From Perca fluviatilis (lineage: Eukaryota > Chordata > Actinopteri > Perciformes > Percidae), in contig NC_053126.1 of the NCBI RefSeq assembly GCF_010015445.1, forward strand, positions 5,266,749 to 5,330,748: a DNA stretch of 64,000 nt, given 5' to 3'. The stretch's first letter is position 1, and every line of letters begins with the position of its first letter. This document shows positions 1-12,365 of this stretch, in pieces. Position numbers and translations under genes: made by a program. Under the pieces are notes generated by a model. The model was not told where the DNA came from. It ran no database searches and saw only the letters and a program-made list of their open reading frames with translations.

Positions 1-325
1 GAACTGACAACATAAGTTATAAGACTTACAGTTCTCAAGGACGCACACACACGATCTATCTGATTATCCTCTGGACAGCAGTCTCTTTTTCTTTTCTCTC
101 ACTGTTTTCTGTGCGGCGCACGCGCCCGCTCGCGGTGTGAGGCGCGTGTCCGCGCTATTCTCCGACATTACGACCTCTTGTACAAAACTAAAGTAACGAG
201 CCAATTTTTTAAATGTAAGGAGTAGAAAGTACCGATATTCATGTTAAAATGTAAGGAGTAAAAGTAAAAATCGCCACAAAAAGAAATAGTAAAGTAAAGT
301 AGAAATATCTGAAAAATCTACTTAA

Positions 326-1434
326 AGGGAAACTTCACCGATTAGCATTAAGCTTTGTATCAGTAGAACCCCGGTAGTATTTTTGAATGACCATGCTTTC
401 CTCCCTCATGTCCCCCTGAGAGGGGAGATGTCTGTAGTGAGGGTCTGGAAAAAAGCCTCAGATGACGCAAAATGACGATTTTTGCGTCATCTGAGGCTTT
501 TTTGCCCAGAGGCAAAAGACTACAGCCTGTATTCATTGTGTATTAGGAGCCACTTCCGCATAGCCCAAAGGGGGTTGGACCGTCGGCTTTTTCCGGAGAT
601 TGCTGAGGAAAAAACGAGTTTCAGCCATCTTGAATCCTCGCTTAGCTTCTCAGAAACTGTTCATCCCGATGGAAATTTTGGGACGCAAGCTTTATTTTGA
701 AAAGTAGACGGGACGGCATGATATGGGACGCATGGCTGCAGCCATACAGTCTTGGAAACAACAATTATGTTCATTCAACCCCATCCGTCTCGTTATTGTG
801 GCGTTTCATTTCCCCGTTGTTGTGTGCCCCTGCGGCCGGGGATCGTGTCCTGCGAGTGGCGGCCCGCGAGTGCCGGACCGCGAGTGATACATTTCCCCCA
901 TGTTGTGTCCCCCAGAGCAGGTTCGAAAAGCGTGACCTGTACACAAATTTATGAATCAAAATAACGTGACTATTACACGACTTGGCGTGAGACCGGGTTC
1001 GTTGCCATGCATAGCAGAGCGTTGCCATGGACACAGTTCTGTTTACTCTGGAGCTATCAATCAATCCGCTGAAAGAAGTGAGGATAATGTATCAGCTGTG
1101 GCCAAAAAAGCATGTTTTAAATGTGTAACAACACTTGAGCCACGGTGAAACGTTTTTTTGTGTATATGGTTGAAATGACGATAAAACAAACTTGTTGAGT
1201 TGATCGTCTCACTGTCTGTCTGTAAAGGGCAGGCGTGGCTTGGGAGTGGCCTCATACAGCAGCAAAGCAAGTGCATTCTGGGATTTGGTGTCTTTCATCC
1301 ATATGAGCCAAAAACACATTTTCTGTCTTATCTTGGCCTAGAAGGCACCGATTTCAATTTTCTTTTCACATTTCTACTACATAAGTGACCCCATTTAAAG
1401 ATATATTCAGCTTTCCAGCTGTGAAATTTCCCTT
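326..1434. mobile_element. TTAA-flanked DNA transposon insertion, no clear transposase
   Basis: TTAA at 322-325 and at 1435-1438 flank a unit whose ends are inverted: AGGGAAACTTCAC at the left, and GTGAAATTTCCCTT at the right. It splits an older repeat: the sequence before 325 ends in a 'gaaaaatctacttaa' motif, and the sequence after 1435 resumes with 'aagtaggctacagtaacg' and ends near 1490. TTAA target duplication is the rule for piggyBac-like elements, but the terminal bases are not typical of that family. No long ORF with transposase motifs is seen, so it looks non-autonomous. A perfect hairpin lies inside it (449-503). Confidence 0.65.
449..503. repeat. Perfect 24-bp inverted repeat (hairpin)
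   Basis: Arms at 449-472 and 480-503 are exact reverse complements around a 7-base spacer. Each arm has an A- or T-rich end next to a GCCTCAGATGACGC core. It sits inside the TTAA-flanked element at 326-1434 and is probably part of that transposon. The following run of T resembles a bacterial terminator, but this is a vertebrate sequence. Confidence 0.8.
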
Positions 1435-2210
1435 TTAAGTAGGCTACAGTAACGAAGTATTTGTACTTCATTACTTCCCATCTCTGGTGCCAGGTGTGGG
1501 TAGAGTCAGCTGGGGGGTGTGTCCACACACTATGGAACATGCAGGTGGAAACAGAAACACAGACAGACAGAATAAAAACTAAAACACAAAAAACACACGG
1601 CAGGCACAACAAAATGAAGAAATAATCCAAGACACATTCACACACACACCAGACTGTCACCGTGCAGAAGTCACGGTAGGCGGGGGTGTGAAATGAAGTT
1701 AAAAATGTCAGCAATGAAAGCAGCAGTAAGATGACTGAGGGGTCGATGGAGAAGAGTGACGCAGTGAAGAACACAAGTCCAACCTCTCAGACTGTTTCAA
1801 CAGCATTACCTTGTCTTTTATTGTTGCCATGGATTTCTGCCAAATCTGCAAAACTAAAGTAAAAAATAAACACACTAACGCCCTATCTTGCACCCGGTGC
1901 AGCGCGGCAAGTGTCTTTGCTAGTTTAAGACAAACGTAGTTGTCAGTTTCATGCGCCCATGTTGTTTAAAAAGCAAATGCACCTTTGCCCATCTGTGCGC
2001 CCATTGGCGTGCTGGTCTTACAGGGAGGTGTGTTCAGGTGAATTCTCAGCGTATTGCTGTCTTGAGGCAGCGGGAAGTGATTGCGCCATTGACCAATGTC
2101 GTGGAAGTTTCCTCTGAAACAGGGGAAAGAGTTTTCAGAGTTTAGTAAATTGAAACAAATAAGACAGACTGAAACTAAGACCAAATTGGGTTTTTGTATT
2201 TTATTAAAAA

Positions 2211-2213
<3 letters not shown>

Positions 2214-2269
<56 letters not shown>
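2214..2269. repeat. (TA)n microsatellite
   Basis: Uninterrupted TA dinucleotide run of about 28 copies, preceded by a short A run. Confidence 0.97.
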
Positions 2270-2272
<3 letters not shown>

Positions 2273-2820
2273 CAAATAGGAGCAACATGATTTCACAAAA
2301 GGCCGCAGCCCAGTGTGTAGTCAGTGTCTCAAATGAGTGAACAAGAACACCAGGCTTATATGCATCTTCAGGGTGACTGCACATACGCACTTGGATTATG
2401 ACGCTACAATTTTGACAGGCAATCTGATACACATGAAGACAATCAGAGGAATACAAGAGACATCTTGGAGTCATTTCGCCTCCTCCTCCCTGTACGACGT
2501 TCACCCCCCAGTTACATCTTAACTGGCATGGGAAAACACAATGAGAGTTTTAGGGTGACCTTGTCCCTTTATCTGTTCAGGCTAACAGTGCTCACACAAT
2601 GTTCCAGACTGCATGTCTCACAAAGTTAAAATATAAATCTGCATGTGGGAAATGAGATAAACTCTGTCAGCATTTGTGAGAGAATTAAAGTACGAATTAA
2701 ACATAAAAATATAAGGAATTGTGCTTAAATTTAATTTTGCCATTACACCAACAAAAACCTCGTCTAAAGTCAATAGCGCAGCATTTCATTGTTATTTTAA
2801 CAGAGAATTAGTAAAATGCA

Positions 2821-2875
2821 AAAGATTACAAGTAAAAAGATTACAAATAAAAAGATTACAAATAAAAAGATTACG
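2821..2875. repeat. 15-bp tandem repeat, about four copies
   Basis: The unit aaaaagattacaaat is repeated with small changes. It lies inside a probable transposon remnant. The short ORFs across it have no likely meaning. Confidence 0.85.
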
Positions 2876-3561
2876 GTGCCAATCCACCATCATAATAGCA
2901 ATGCGCCAAGGTACAAATGTGCATGGCTTTTAAAGGGAATGGGAGATGACACTCTGGTTTATTGCATGTTACGCCCAAAACACACCTATGAATTAATGAA
3001 GACACTAAGTACAACCCTTTTGAACCATGCGCCCGGCACACAGACCCTTTTTCCGCTGTTAAACTAGCAAAAGTGGATTTGGACACGCCCTAAATGCACC
3101 TGCGCCATGTGCTTCACCCACGTGCACTTACATTGTTAAGGGCCAACTATCTGTAATTGATGAAGAGGAGATGCATCTTGCTGAACAGTTAACTTTTTCA
3201 ATACACAATTCATTATGGCAAAATAAATCTCAACTATAATATGCTAAACCTGGAATAGTGCACTGACCAAATTATGTATTTTATGCTTTATTTGTTCATC
3301 CTTTAGAGGAGGTTAACTTTAGGTTGGAAACCACTGGATTCTAACTGTGTATAAAGTAATGAAAACTAGCTCCACCTCAAGCAGCTTCAACAAGAAAATG
3401 TCTCTTCTATATTGATGTATCAGTATTAACAATATAATAGTGACATTTATAATACTATATCAATCACAGGGGGCATTTGTCTGCAGGACAAGTAGGCAGT
3501 GAAAATTACTATTAGAAATTGCTCTGACCCTTTTCTAATGCTGTTCATGATTTTGCTGCAG

Positions 3562-6500
3562 GTCGCTCAGATATAGATATAAGTGGAAACAAGGAGGTAA
3601 GAGTACTTCATTTACTAAATCTTAAGACTATTCACTGTATATCCCGTTGTATTGTATGTTCATATTTATCATAGAGTACATGTTTATTTACTTATTTGCA
3701 GCAGTCAGTGGAGATGTCTGAAGAGATCAACAAGAAAAAACAATATCAAAGAGAAACACTGTTTGCCAGACTTCACCTTCAAGACAAATATCAACAGAAG
3801 TTGACACCAGCAGATTTTCTTAAAATAGGTCCAACTGTGAAACAGGACCATGACACATCTGAGAAAGATCTAGCTCATACTTTTCTTCAGAAGTTAATGA
3901 TGTTAGACTACAGAGCCAGATATATTCCTGTAAGACAAGACAGTCCTGAGGTGAGACATTTAAAGTCTGATCCAGTGTCTGACACTGTTGAGACAGACAA
4001 TGACTTAGATTTAGATGATCTTTTAAGCACCTCTGCAGACTGTGATCAATCAAATCAGACTCATGTGCATCCAATGGATGTTCAAATGGCAGTATTTCAC
4101 TGCTCAGACAGCTTTTTTAAGCAGAACATGATTACAAAGCTATCACAATGTCAGTACGCCTTACCGTTGCTTGTTCCTGACCCAGTCACAATGGATATTG
4201 ACTGTCCTCTGTGGACATTCAGACAAATAAGAAAAAGCTGGAAGATAACCAAAATCAAAGATAATTCAAACATTGTCACCATGAAGAGTTTGCCCATCTG
4301 CAAAGCTGAGACACCCATGGTGTCATTTCTCCGCCTGGGTTCACTATCTCTGTCTAAATCTCAGCTGATGAACACTTTGATCAACGACCGTCACAACACC
4401 TTCTTCCACAGAAACTGTCCAGGTAGCACCAAGTCTCGTCATCTGATGGATGGTGTGGCAGAGATTGCCTGGTACTGCCCTTCTGGAAAACCCAATGATG
4501 CCTTCACTGACTGCATTGCCTTCTGTAATCTTCATGGTGATGCTCTGTCGATTGAAAAACAGCGTGACATACTGATGGAAAAATCTTCAATCAATGTAGT
4601 TTTTGTACCAACTCTGGAAAAAGGTGACAAAGCTTCTGCAGTTATCTCAGCCCTTTACAGGTCTCAGAAGCCTCTCATTTGTCTAATGGTTGATGATGAT
4701 TGTGGTGCTGTTGAGACAAAAATGGGAAAATACAAAATTGGTCTAAAGGACAGAAGCCAGTCAGATGTTTCTAAAGAGCTAAAAAAAATAATAGGAGACA
4801 TTTTGTCTGGACCCCATGCATCCTTCCAGCTTGAAACCATGGCTGAGGTCTCTGGAATCAGAGTGGATGAAGATGACAAAGTCTGCCAAAAAGGGAAATC
4901 TGATGCAATGAAAATTGTGAACTTGCTTCAGGGGATGGAAGTTTCAAAGATCAAAGATGAATTTCTCCCTTGTCAAGGCCAACTGTGGCATAAGTGGTGC
5001 AGAATAAACAAAGAACTGTATCACCTCAAAGGACACATTGAGAAGGAGAAATGTCAAAAGCAACAGGAACTGGAGCAAATACGACGAGATCAATGCACTG
5101 CTTCTTGTAGTGAACCGATGAAGTTGTTCATTGAAAGCCTCTCATCCTTGCCATCAACAGACAAGGAGTATTTCCTGAAGTGGACTCAGATCTTAATAGA
5201 TGCCCTCTCCACAGATGATCTTACTTCAATTCTCCAAAGCTATGATGAAAAGTGGTCTGAGGTCTTGGCTTTGAAGAAGAAGCATGACAAATCTGATCTG
5301 TTGAAAAGAAAGCAAACTGAGCTTGATCAAATATCAACAAAACTACAGTCAGCAACTTTTGGCTTGGAGCACATCTTTAGAGAAATGGGACAGATCTATG
5401 ATGCACATGCATCTCTGCAGGAACAAACAAAGAGGGGACAGCCTGACTGGTCTAAATACCCTGAGCTGGCTGCAGAGCTGATGATATCAGGACACCCAAT
5501 GGAGCTGATGGATGGTGATGCAGGTCATGTGCCTTTGACTTGGATCTCTAGTCTTTTAGATGAAGTCATCAAGAAACTGGGCGACAAGAGAGTTTTTGTT
5601 TTGTCTGTTTTAGGCGTACAAAGCAGTGGAAAATCAACAATGCTGAATGCCATGTTTGGGTTACAGTTTGCAGTGAGTGCTGGCAGGTGCACCAAGGGTG
5701 CCTTCATGCAGCTGGTCAAAGTGTCAGAGGAGATCAAGAAAGACTTTCAGTTTGACTATGTTCTGGTGGTGGACACTGAAGGACTGCGTGCTCTTGAGTT
5801 GGAAGGTAACGCCACTCTTCACCACGACAATGAACTGGCAACATTTGTTGTTGGTCTGGGAAACATGACACTGATCAACATCTTTGGAGAGAATCCAGCT
5901 GAGATGCAAGATGTTCTGCAGATTGTTGTTCAGGTGTTCATGAGGATGAAGAAAGTTAAACTTTCTCCAAGTTGTGTGTTTGTTCACCAGAATGTTACAG
6001 ATATTGCAGCTGCAGAGAAAAACTTGGATGGAAAGAGACGGCTGCAAGAAAAACTGGACCAGATGGCCAAACTAGCAGCCAAAGAAGAAGTCTGTGATGC
6101 TGAGTGTTTCAGTGACGTCATTGCTTTTGATGTGCAGAAAGATGTGAAATACTTTGCCCAACTATGGGAGGGAAGTCCACCTATGGCTCCTCCAAATCCA
6201 GGTTACAGTGAGAGCATCCAAGAGCTGAAGACCTTCATCCTCTCTAAAGCTTCACAGTCTGCTGGGATTACTCTCTCACAATTCAAAAGCAAAATTCATG
6301 ACCTGTGGAACGCCCTGATGAACGAAAACTTTGTTTTCAGTTTCAAAAACCCACTTGAAATTGCAGTGTACAGAAAACTTGAGGACCAGCTCAAATATCT
6401 TAATAAAGAAATGAACAAAACCTATGAAGAAATCAAAAAAGCAATGACAACATACTTTGATGATGACAAAGACAAAGAAATGTTGGTTCAGTGGCGAGGA

Positions 6501-8330
6501 CAATTTGAAACCAAAATCAAGGAGTTTCATGATGAACAAGTGAGAGGAGTTAAAAGAAAACTAAATGAAGTCATCCAGCAGAAGAATGCTCGTAGAAAGC
6601 TGGATGATAAGAAGACAGAGTTTGAGAACAAGCTGCTACAAAAGAGCAAAGAGCTCGCTCATCAGTTAAAGGACAAGGCAAAAGATGAAGAGGAACTCAA
6701 GAAGCACTTCAACTCTGTCTGGAGTGGCTTGGTTAGGGAACTAACTGCAGATATAAAACCTATTGAGGACATCAACTATGAAAAAGATCAGTCAACTATT
6801 CTTCAGGAGCTCGGTTTTGAATGGCGTCTTATAGCTGAATCTGAAAGCAGTGAAAAATACAAAAACATATCAGAAGTTGGTGATTACAGTAATTATGTAT
6901 CACATTCAAACAAAATAGAAAAATATTACTTTAAGTGGACCGGTCAGTGTGTACAGCAATTGATCAGATCCCTCATTGACGATGTTGAAAAACAGTCGCT
7001 TGATGCAATTAAGAGCAAACCTGTCGCTACCAGAGGCTACAGTCCAATTTACTTGCAAGAAGTGGCCAACAGTGTGAATAAAAAGGTGACAGAATTTGAA
7101 TCAAAGAGGAACTATGCTCTAAAGAAGGAGTTTACAGTTGATCTCATACTGTATGTGTTTCACAGAGCAGAGAGTTGGCTTTCAGAGTCCCACAAGAAAT
7201 TCAAAGGAAACAATGATGCACTCAGTTACGTAGAAAGCCAGAAAATGCAATATTACAACATTTTCAGAAGCTTCTGCAAAGGAAACTCATCTGCTGTTGT
7301 GCTTGGAGAACTGATGTGTGAAAAACTGAAGGTTTCCATTGTTGAGGCTGTCTGTAACAAGACTGCCATGGATCTTGCTGAAAAAATGGGGTGTATTTTT
7401 AGAGAATTGTGGGGGAAAAGGTTTGTGATAAAATTTATAAAAGTAAAAGGGTGGGAAAAAAAAAAATGGGGGGGGGGTTTTACCCCCCACCCCCACACCC
7501 CCAAAAAAAAAAAAAACCTTTATAAAAGAGGAAATAAAGAAATACATCTTCAGAGACAATAAAGATAAAGCACGAAATATACTCAAGAAAAATGTTGAAG
7601 ACATTAAAACACTTGTGAGTCAAGCTTTATTTGATGCTACAGAGAAAGTCAAAACGCAGAGAGGAGACCCAGACATGTGGGTGAAGGAATTTTCAAGTTT
7701 ACTAAAAAAGGAGCTAACATTTGAAACCATCTGTTGTCAAAACTTCAGTGACATAAAGAAGTTTGACTTTCTTAAAGAAGAGACAGAGAAAGGCCTTGTA
7801 TCTGTCATAGAGGAAGTGAGCAGCCTCTCACTGGATAAGATGAAGGAATTCAGGATGAAGCCTGATCAAATCCTCATCGATCAGCTGTGTAACTGTTGCT
7901 GGGTAACGTGTCCATTCTGTGCAGCTGTTTGTACCAACACATTGGAAGATCACAGTCCTGATGACCACAGCGTGCCCTTTCATCGATCTGCTGCAGTCAA
8001 TGGTTTCACTACAGAAACACAGAGATACTGGATGTTAATTTCTGCACAACAGATGTTGCGAGTGATGGACGTTTTTACCCTGATGAAGATCCAGAAAAGC
8101 ACATTCCCTTTAAACAGTACCGAACTGCTGGCCCACGGTTTGCTAACTGGAGAATCACCCCTGATGAGTCTAAGATGAAATATTGGACATGGTTTGTGTG
8201 TCGATTTCAGAAGGAACTGGAAGATCACTATCAATTAAAATTCCAGGGCCGTGGTGAAATTCCCAGTGAGTGGAAAACACACTCTAAGGAAGAAGCTATT
8301 AAAAGTCTGGATGACATGTACAACCTGTGA
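3562..8330 (+). CDS. GVIN1-type very large interferon-inducible GTPase, reading frame broken
   Basis: Member of the very large inducible GTPase (VLIG/GVIN/URGCP) family, cytosolic or nuclear dynamin-related proteins induced by interferon; their precise job in fish is unknown. A 35-bp in-frame exon (3562-3596, AG and GT borders) precedes one giant exon from 3702, with the first ATG at 3714. Counting from that ATG, a degenerate P-loop (GSLSLSKS) lies near residue 209. The true GTPase domain has GVQSSGKST near 634, DTEG near 687 and FVHQNVTD beyond it. Long charged helices follow. The C-terminal Cys-rich part, with CCWVTCPFCAAVC, lies in 7615-8030. Two breaks are seen. From about 7385 to 7520 the sequence becomes homopolymeric and shifts frame before good homology resumes at about 7520. 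One base is missing at 8030/8031, after which homology continues to the TGA at 8328-8330. The breaks could be decay, but assembly error is likelier. An AATAAA lies at 9339. URGCP is the alternative family name; GVIN1 fits better by length. Confidence 0.9.
7385..7520 (+). other. Homopolymer-rich, probably corrupted segment inside the GVIN1-like exon
   Basis: Good GVIN homology stops after AEKM (about 7387). The next 130 bases are G-, T- and A-rich and then become pure runs: A11 and G10, then C runs, then A14. Homology resumes near 7520 with FIKEE in a different frame. Some spacing of the expected protein is still visible (MGCIFRELWGKRF), as if real sequence were overwritten by low-quality consensus. 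True tandem expansion would not give mixed A, G and C homopolymers like this. Confidence 0.7.
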
Positions 8331-9338
8331 GTGAGCCAACACAACAACAACACTGCTGAAAGTCATAATGATACTTGTTTTCCAACACATCCTCATACCT
8401 AAACGACAAAATAAGTAAATTAAGTTTTCCAAAGACTCTCAGAACAACATATATACGACTCTTCTATTTCCTGTCGCACGGTGGCTGTTTTTGACATATG
8501 ACAATAACACTGACTGTAAATATAAGTTGTTATTGCATTTCTTATTAAATACATTAAAATGTATGTTTTGAAGTTCAATGAACAGGCAAATAGATGTGAG
8601 AAGCATATATTGTCAAGAATTATCAACTGCAATTACTAATGCAAAAAAGTAATGGAAAACATATTTCTTTGTTAACCTTAATAATTTCAAAATAATTACA
8701 TCTGAAAATCATTTTAAACAAGTATTGTCTTGTCGGTTTGTATGTTTGCATGTTGTACATCTTGTTATGAAAATCGCTGTGTTTAAATGTTTATGTGCTT
8801 GAAGCTGCGAAATGCGAAAACATAATGAAGTATAACCTGAGACTGCTAAACCGTAATCATATCAAGTAAGGATAAAGGCCTGGATAAGTATTAGGCATCT
8901 GTTGATAAGCATGTTTGTAACAATAATGATATTCAAGTCTAATTTGCAATGTAACTACTTCTTCAGTTTCATGCTTCCTCCCCGGGTGTACATGGAGGCT
9001 CGTTTGCTCTTCGTCTCACCCTAACTAGATGCAACAGGTTCTCTGTTTACCACAACAGTCTCTGCATTTCACAATTAATTATGTTGAACATTTCGAACAG
9101 AACTGATGAAGAATGCTTTGTTTCTTAAGTATTTGAAGTGTTAATATGTATTATGTTTAACTCATTTCAACCAATCTGTTATTTTGTCCATACGTTTAAC
9201 TCATTTAATTAAATGTTGTATCCACACATTGTTTTTTATTTAGAATCTTTCAGTCATTACTATTCTGAATCCAAATGTGATGTAAACAATGTAAGAATGT
9301 AAGTCATTGAGAAGAATATTTTTTAGCTGTTATGTTAT

Positions 9339-9344
9339 AATAAA
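9339..9344 (+). promoter_or_regulatory. Possible polyadenylation signal AATAAA of the GVIN1-like gene
   Basis: Canonical hexamer about 1 kb past the stop codon, in AT-rich sequence with no other exon between. It is the clearest plus-strand signal before the convergent galectin gene. 8331-9747 otherwise holds nothing recognisable and is read as 3' untranslated region plus the gap between two convergent genes. Confidence 0.4.
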
Positions 9345-9747
9345 AGTAATTACTTCATATCTACTGAAAGACCAGATTTCTTAGTTTTTCTAAAATGACC
9401 TTAGTGAATTTATTTTCATAGTCAAGGTTTTTTTTATAGTATCAGGGACACAAAGTCATTACGGGGGAAAAATGTGTGTAAAAACTTTAATTGGATTTGC
9501 TGCTCTCTCATTACTAGGCTGATAATGTTAGTGTTACAACCCTTCAAATAAAACAAAACATGATCATTTGGATTTAAACATTTTATATTCTAGTGCACAA
9601 CACAGCATTTTTAAATAAAGATACATTTCCAATTCACTGAAGATCTACATTGATTTATATGTCTAACAATAACCGACAAAGTCTCAAAGTCTCGACTTTA
9701 ACCAAACTGATACACGCAGTATTCATGTGTTACAGCAGTTTTGTCTC

Positions 9748-12287
9748 TTAGCATATCTTGAAGGAAGTCAGGTTGAAGTCCCCAACGATTTTAATGTAGC
9801 TGATGACGTCCATGTTGTGACGGTTAGGGAACTGGACTTCCTGTCCATTAGGAAGCTCCACTTCAAACATGTCTCCAACCAGCTTCAACACAAGCTGGAA
9901 TAGAAAAAGAGATACTCAGGTAAGGCAGTTTATTTATATAGCACAATTCAGACACAAAGGCAATTCAAAGTGCTTTACATAAGCATACAAAGCAAATAAA
10001 ACAGCATAAAACTGTAGATTTAAAAGAATTCAAAAGCATAGAAGTGTAGGATTGACCAACTAATGACCTAAGGGAAAACAGTGGCAAAAAGAAAAGTTTT
10101 AAGCCTTAATTTAAAAGAACAAAGGGTTTGGGGCAGATCTCAAGAGATCTGAAGATTTATTCCAGATCTACGGTGTACAGAAACTGAAAGCAAGTCCCGC
10201 GTGTTTGGTTCTGATCCTGGGGACGGTGGTTCTGACCCTGGGGACGGTGGTTCTGACCCTGGGGACGGTGGTTCTGACCCTGGGGACGGTGGTTCTGACC
10301 CTGGGGACGGTGGTTCTGACCCTGGGGACGGTGGTTCTGACCCTGGGGACGGTGAGTGGTCTTATGATCTGATTAGAGCTCTGGATGGCTCGTAGCAGAG
10401 CAGCATATCAGACATGTATATTAGCCCCAAACCATTCAGTGCTGTGTAAGTCAAGAACAATATTTTGGAAATAATTTCTTTGATTCATAGGAAGCCAGTG
10501 CAAAGCTCTTTCTTGGTTTTAGTGAGGACTCAGGCAGCAGTGTTTTGAATACACTGCAGTTGTCTGATTTTTTCCAGAGACCTGTCAAGACACTGTTGAA
10601 AACAAAGGCATGAATACATTTCTCTAAGCCTTGTTGTCTAAGTCCTTTTAGTCTATCTATATTTTTAAGATGGTAGTAGGCTGATTTTGTAATTCTGTTG
10701 ATGTGGGTTTTGAGTCCAGAACTAAACCAAGATTCCTGAAAATGGCTTAAAGTCTTAAACATCAGGGCTTCAAGATGAGCACTGACATGTGATCATTCAT
10801 TTTGGCACCAAATATAATTAAAGTGTTATCCTTAGATTAGACGGCAATCTAATTGTTTTTAGTAGAACATCTCAAAACTTCTCCAAATAAAACCCAAACT
10901 AGTCTGTGTGACAACCCCAAATACACACACCTCCCCTTCCTTCAGTCAGATTCCCTCACCTTGACATCTGTGCCCCTCTGTAGGGGGTTGTGTATTTCAC
11001 GTTTCTCATCGCCCCAACAACCGTCAATCTTTGAGTTGCAAACGAGAACAGCTCCATCGTCGTCGTCGTGGAAACGAGGGTTAAAGTGCAGCGCCAGGTC
11101 GTCTGCACCACTGCCGAGGTCGATCTGGAATCTGAGGGGATCAGAGGTCATACATCGAGGTGTTTGCAGAGTTTAAAATGCCACACAGAATCAATATTCA
11201 GCATATAATCACCTGGGCCCAGTTTTTCAAAAGTAATCCAGTGGGATTTTGGATCAAATCTTGGAAATGGGTTTTCAAAAGCAAAAGAGGGATTCCGAAC
11301 TAAGATAAGACCATGTAATCCAATCTTACATTTGATCTGGATCAAACCTGCCTTTGGGGTTTTTCAAAACTTTAAACTTGGTTTGGGATCTATTTGATCC
11401 AAAAAAACAAAAAAACAGGATTATCCTGATCCCATCAGAAGGGTGGATTCGATTGATTTTTCGAACCAAATAAAATCAGTGTTTTGATTTTAAGTGAATG
11501 ATCACACAATGTTTACTGATGATATATACATTTCTTCATATTTGAAGCATATGTGAAGCATGTCACATCTAATGAGATATGGTGAACAAAACAATAACAA
11601 AATAAGGAATGTAAAATGTTTCTGTTTATTACGGTGTTTCTGTTTCTTAAAATTAAAACAAACAATGGCTATTTGGGGTCACTGGTATTTTGCCTACCTG
11701 TTGTTCTTTGCTAAGCCAGTAGGCTACACTGTTGGTTCCATTTAAGGCTCTGGTAAACAGAAATTTGGTATTTGGATCATAGTGATCCAATGCAATGTTC
11801 TTTTATAAAACTGGCATAAAAGTAAGATGGATCAGGTGATCCTGGATAGCAAGACATGGGATTTCCAAATCCGTATCAATTTGATCCAGATTAAATTTTT
11901 TAGAAAAGCTGGGCCCTGGCTATACTACTAAAAAGAAAAAAAGTCAATTTTTTCCTGCAATGCATCTGTATAAATATCACCATATTATTTTATAAAGGAA
12001 AGAATCTAACTTAAAATAAATGTATGACTTTGGTTCACTTACCTCTCAGCATCATGCATGATTTCCCCCTTCACTTTCAGCCGATCTCCAACTCTCAGAT
12101 GTACGTTCTTCATTTCAAGTTGCTGAGAAACACACATGTGCAGTTTAGGGGTTTTGAACGAGTGAATTAGAAAATAAGAGATTAATGGTATTCACAAACG
12201 TGTTGATATTTTTAGTCAACAAATTACAAGGTGCTAATCCAAAATCTGTATATTATATGGAGTGAAATAAAATCATTAACTTACCAT
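9748..12287 (-). CDS. lgals2: Prototype galectin (LGALS2-like), complete
   Basis: Beta-galactoside-binding lectin with a single carbohydrate-recognition domain, normally a cytosolic or non-classically secreted homodimer. Four coding exons on the minus strand: 12285-12287 (ATG only), 12043-12122, 10960-11131 and 9748-9894. They total 402 bases, 133 residues plus TAA, the usual prototype length. The ATG-only first coding exon is the classic galectin-1/2 gene structure. All sugar-contact residues are present: HFNPRF, the VCN segment, and WGDEKR with the key Trp, Glu and Arg. The C-terminus (GDFNLTSFKIC) resembles LGALS2 more than LGALS1, and human LGALS2 also lies near PICK1 on 22q13. There is no signal peptide. 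It converges with the GVIN1-like gene and is head-to-head with pick1. I am sure of the family and less sure of the exact paralogue. Confidence 0.93.
9925..10790. mobile_element. Degenerate teleost interspersed repeat carrying a minisatellite
   Basis: The motif 'ttatttatatagcac...ttcaaagtgctttacat' and the later 'gaagccagtgcaaagctc' and 'cagcagtgttttgaatac' segments belong to a repeat I recognise as very common in teleost genomes. Its class is not certain from memory. It fills galectin intron 3 together with the 21-bp minisatellite. The ORFs in it are degenerate. Confidence 0.6.
10207..10353. repeat. 21-bp minisatellite, seven copies
   Basis: Seven near-identical copies of a unit with core ctgaccctggggacgg. 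It would read as (GSDPGDG)n, but it lies in an intron of a minus-strand gene and inside an interspersed repeat, so it is not coding. Confidence 0.95.
11214..11915. mobile_element. DNA transposon with GGGCCCAG-type inverted ends
   Basis: The left end GGGCCCAGTTTTTC and the right end GAAAAGCTGGGCCC are inverted copies about 700 bp apart. The interior is AT-rich, contains several GGATCAAAT motifs in both orientations, and has no transposase ORF. It lies in galectin intron 2. It is non-autonomous. I did not find a clean target duplication. Confidence 0.6.
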
Positions 12288-12365
12288 GTTTATTTTGGTT
12301 GCTGGTGTTGGTGAACAACAGTCCTGGAGTTGAAGGAAGATGTAGGAAGATCTTCTGCCCTGGAA

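Larger units (their letters stand above)
1439..3500. other. Gene-free repeat-rich stretch upstream of the GVIN1-like gene
   Basis: No coding exon could be supported here. The stretch holds the right end of the older repeat (to about 1490) and a probable DNA-transposon remnant between about 1885 and 3140. That remnant has related 'gctagttta' and 'acgccct' motifs in opposite orientation near its two ends. It also holds a (TA)n tract and a short A-rich tandem repeat. Any 5' untranslated exons of the GVIN1-like gene would lie here or further upstream, but I cannot point to one before 3562. Confidence 0.45.

Noticed and set aside
449..510. Hairpin followed by T-run as a transcription terminator
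   Set aside because: This is vertebrate DNA; factor-independent bacterial-type termination does not apply, and the hairpin lies within a transposon.
1328..1774. 148-codon minus-strand ORF with hydrophobic and Cys-rich stretches
   Set aside because: It crosses the boundary of a transposon insertion, has no recognisable domain and no splice or promoter context.
10201..10395. ORF encoding (GSDPGDG)n
   Set aside because: A 21-bp minisatellite inside an intronic repeat of a minus-strand gene; no flanking coding context.
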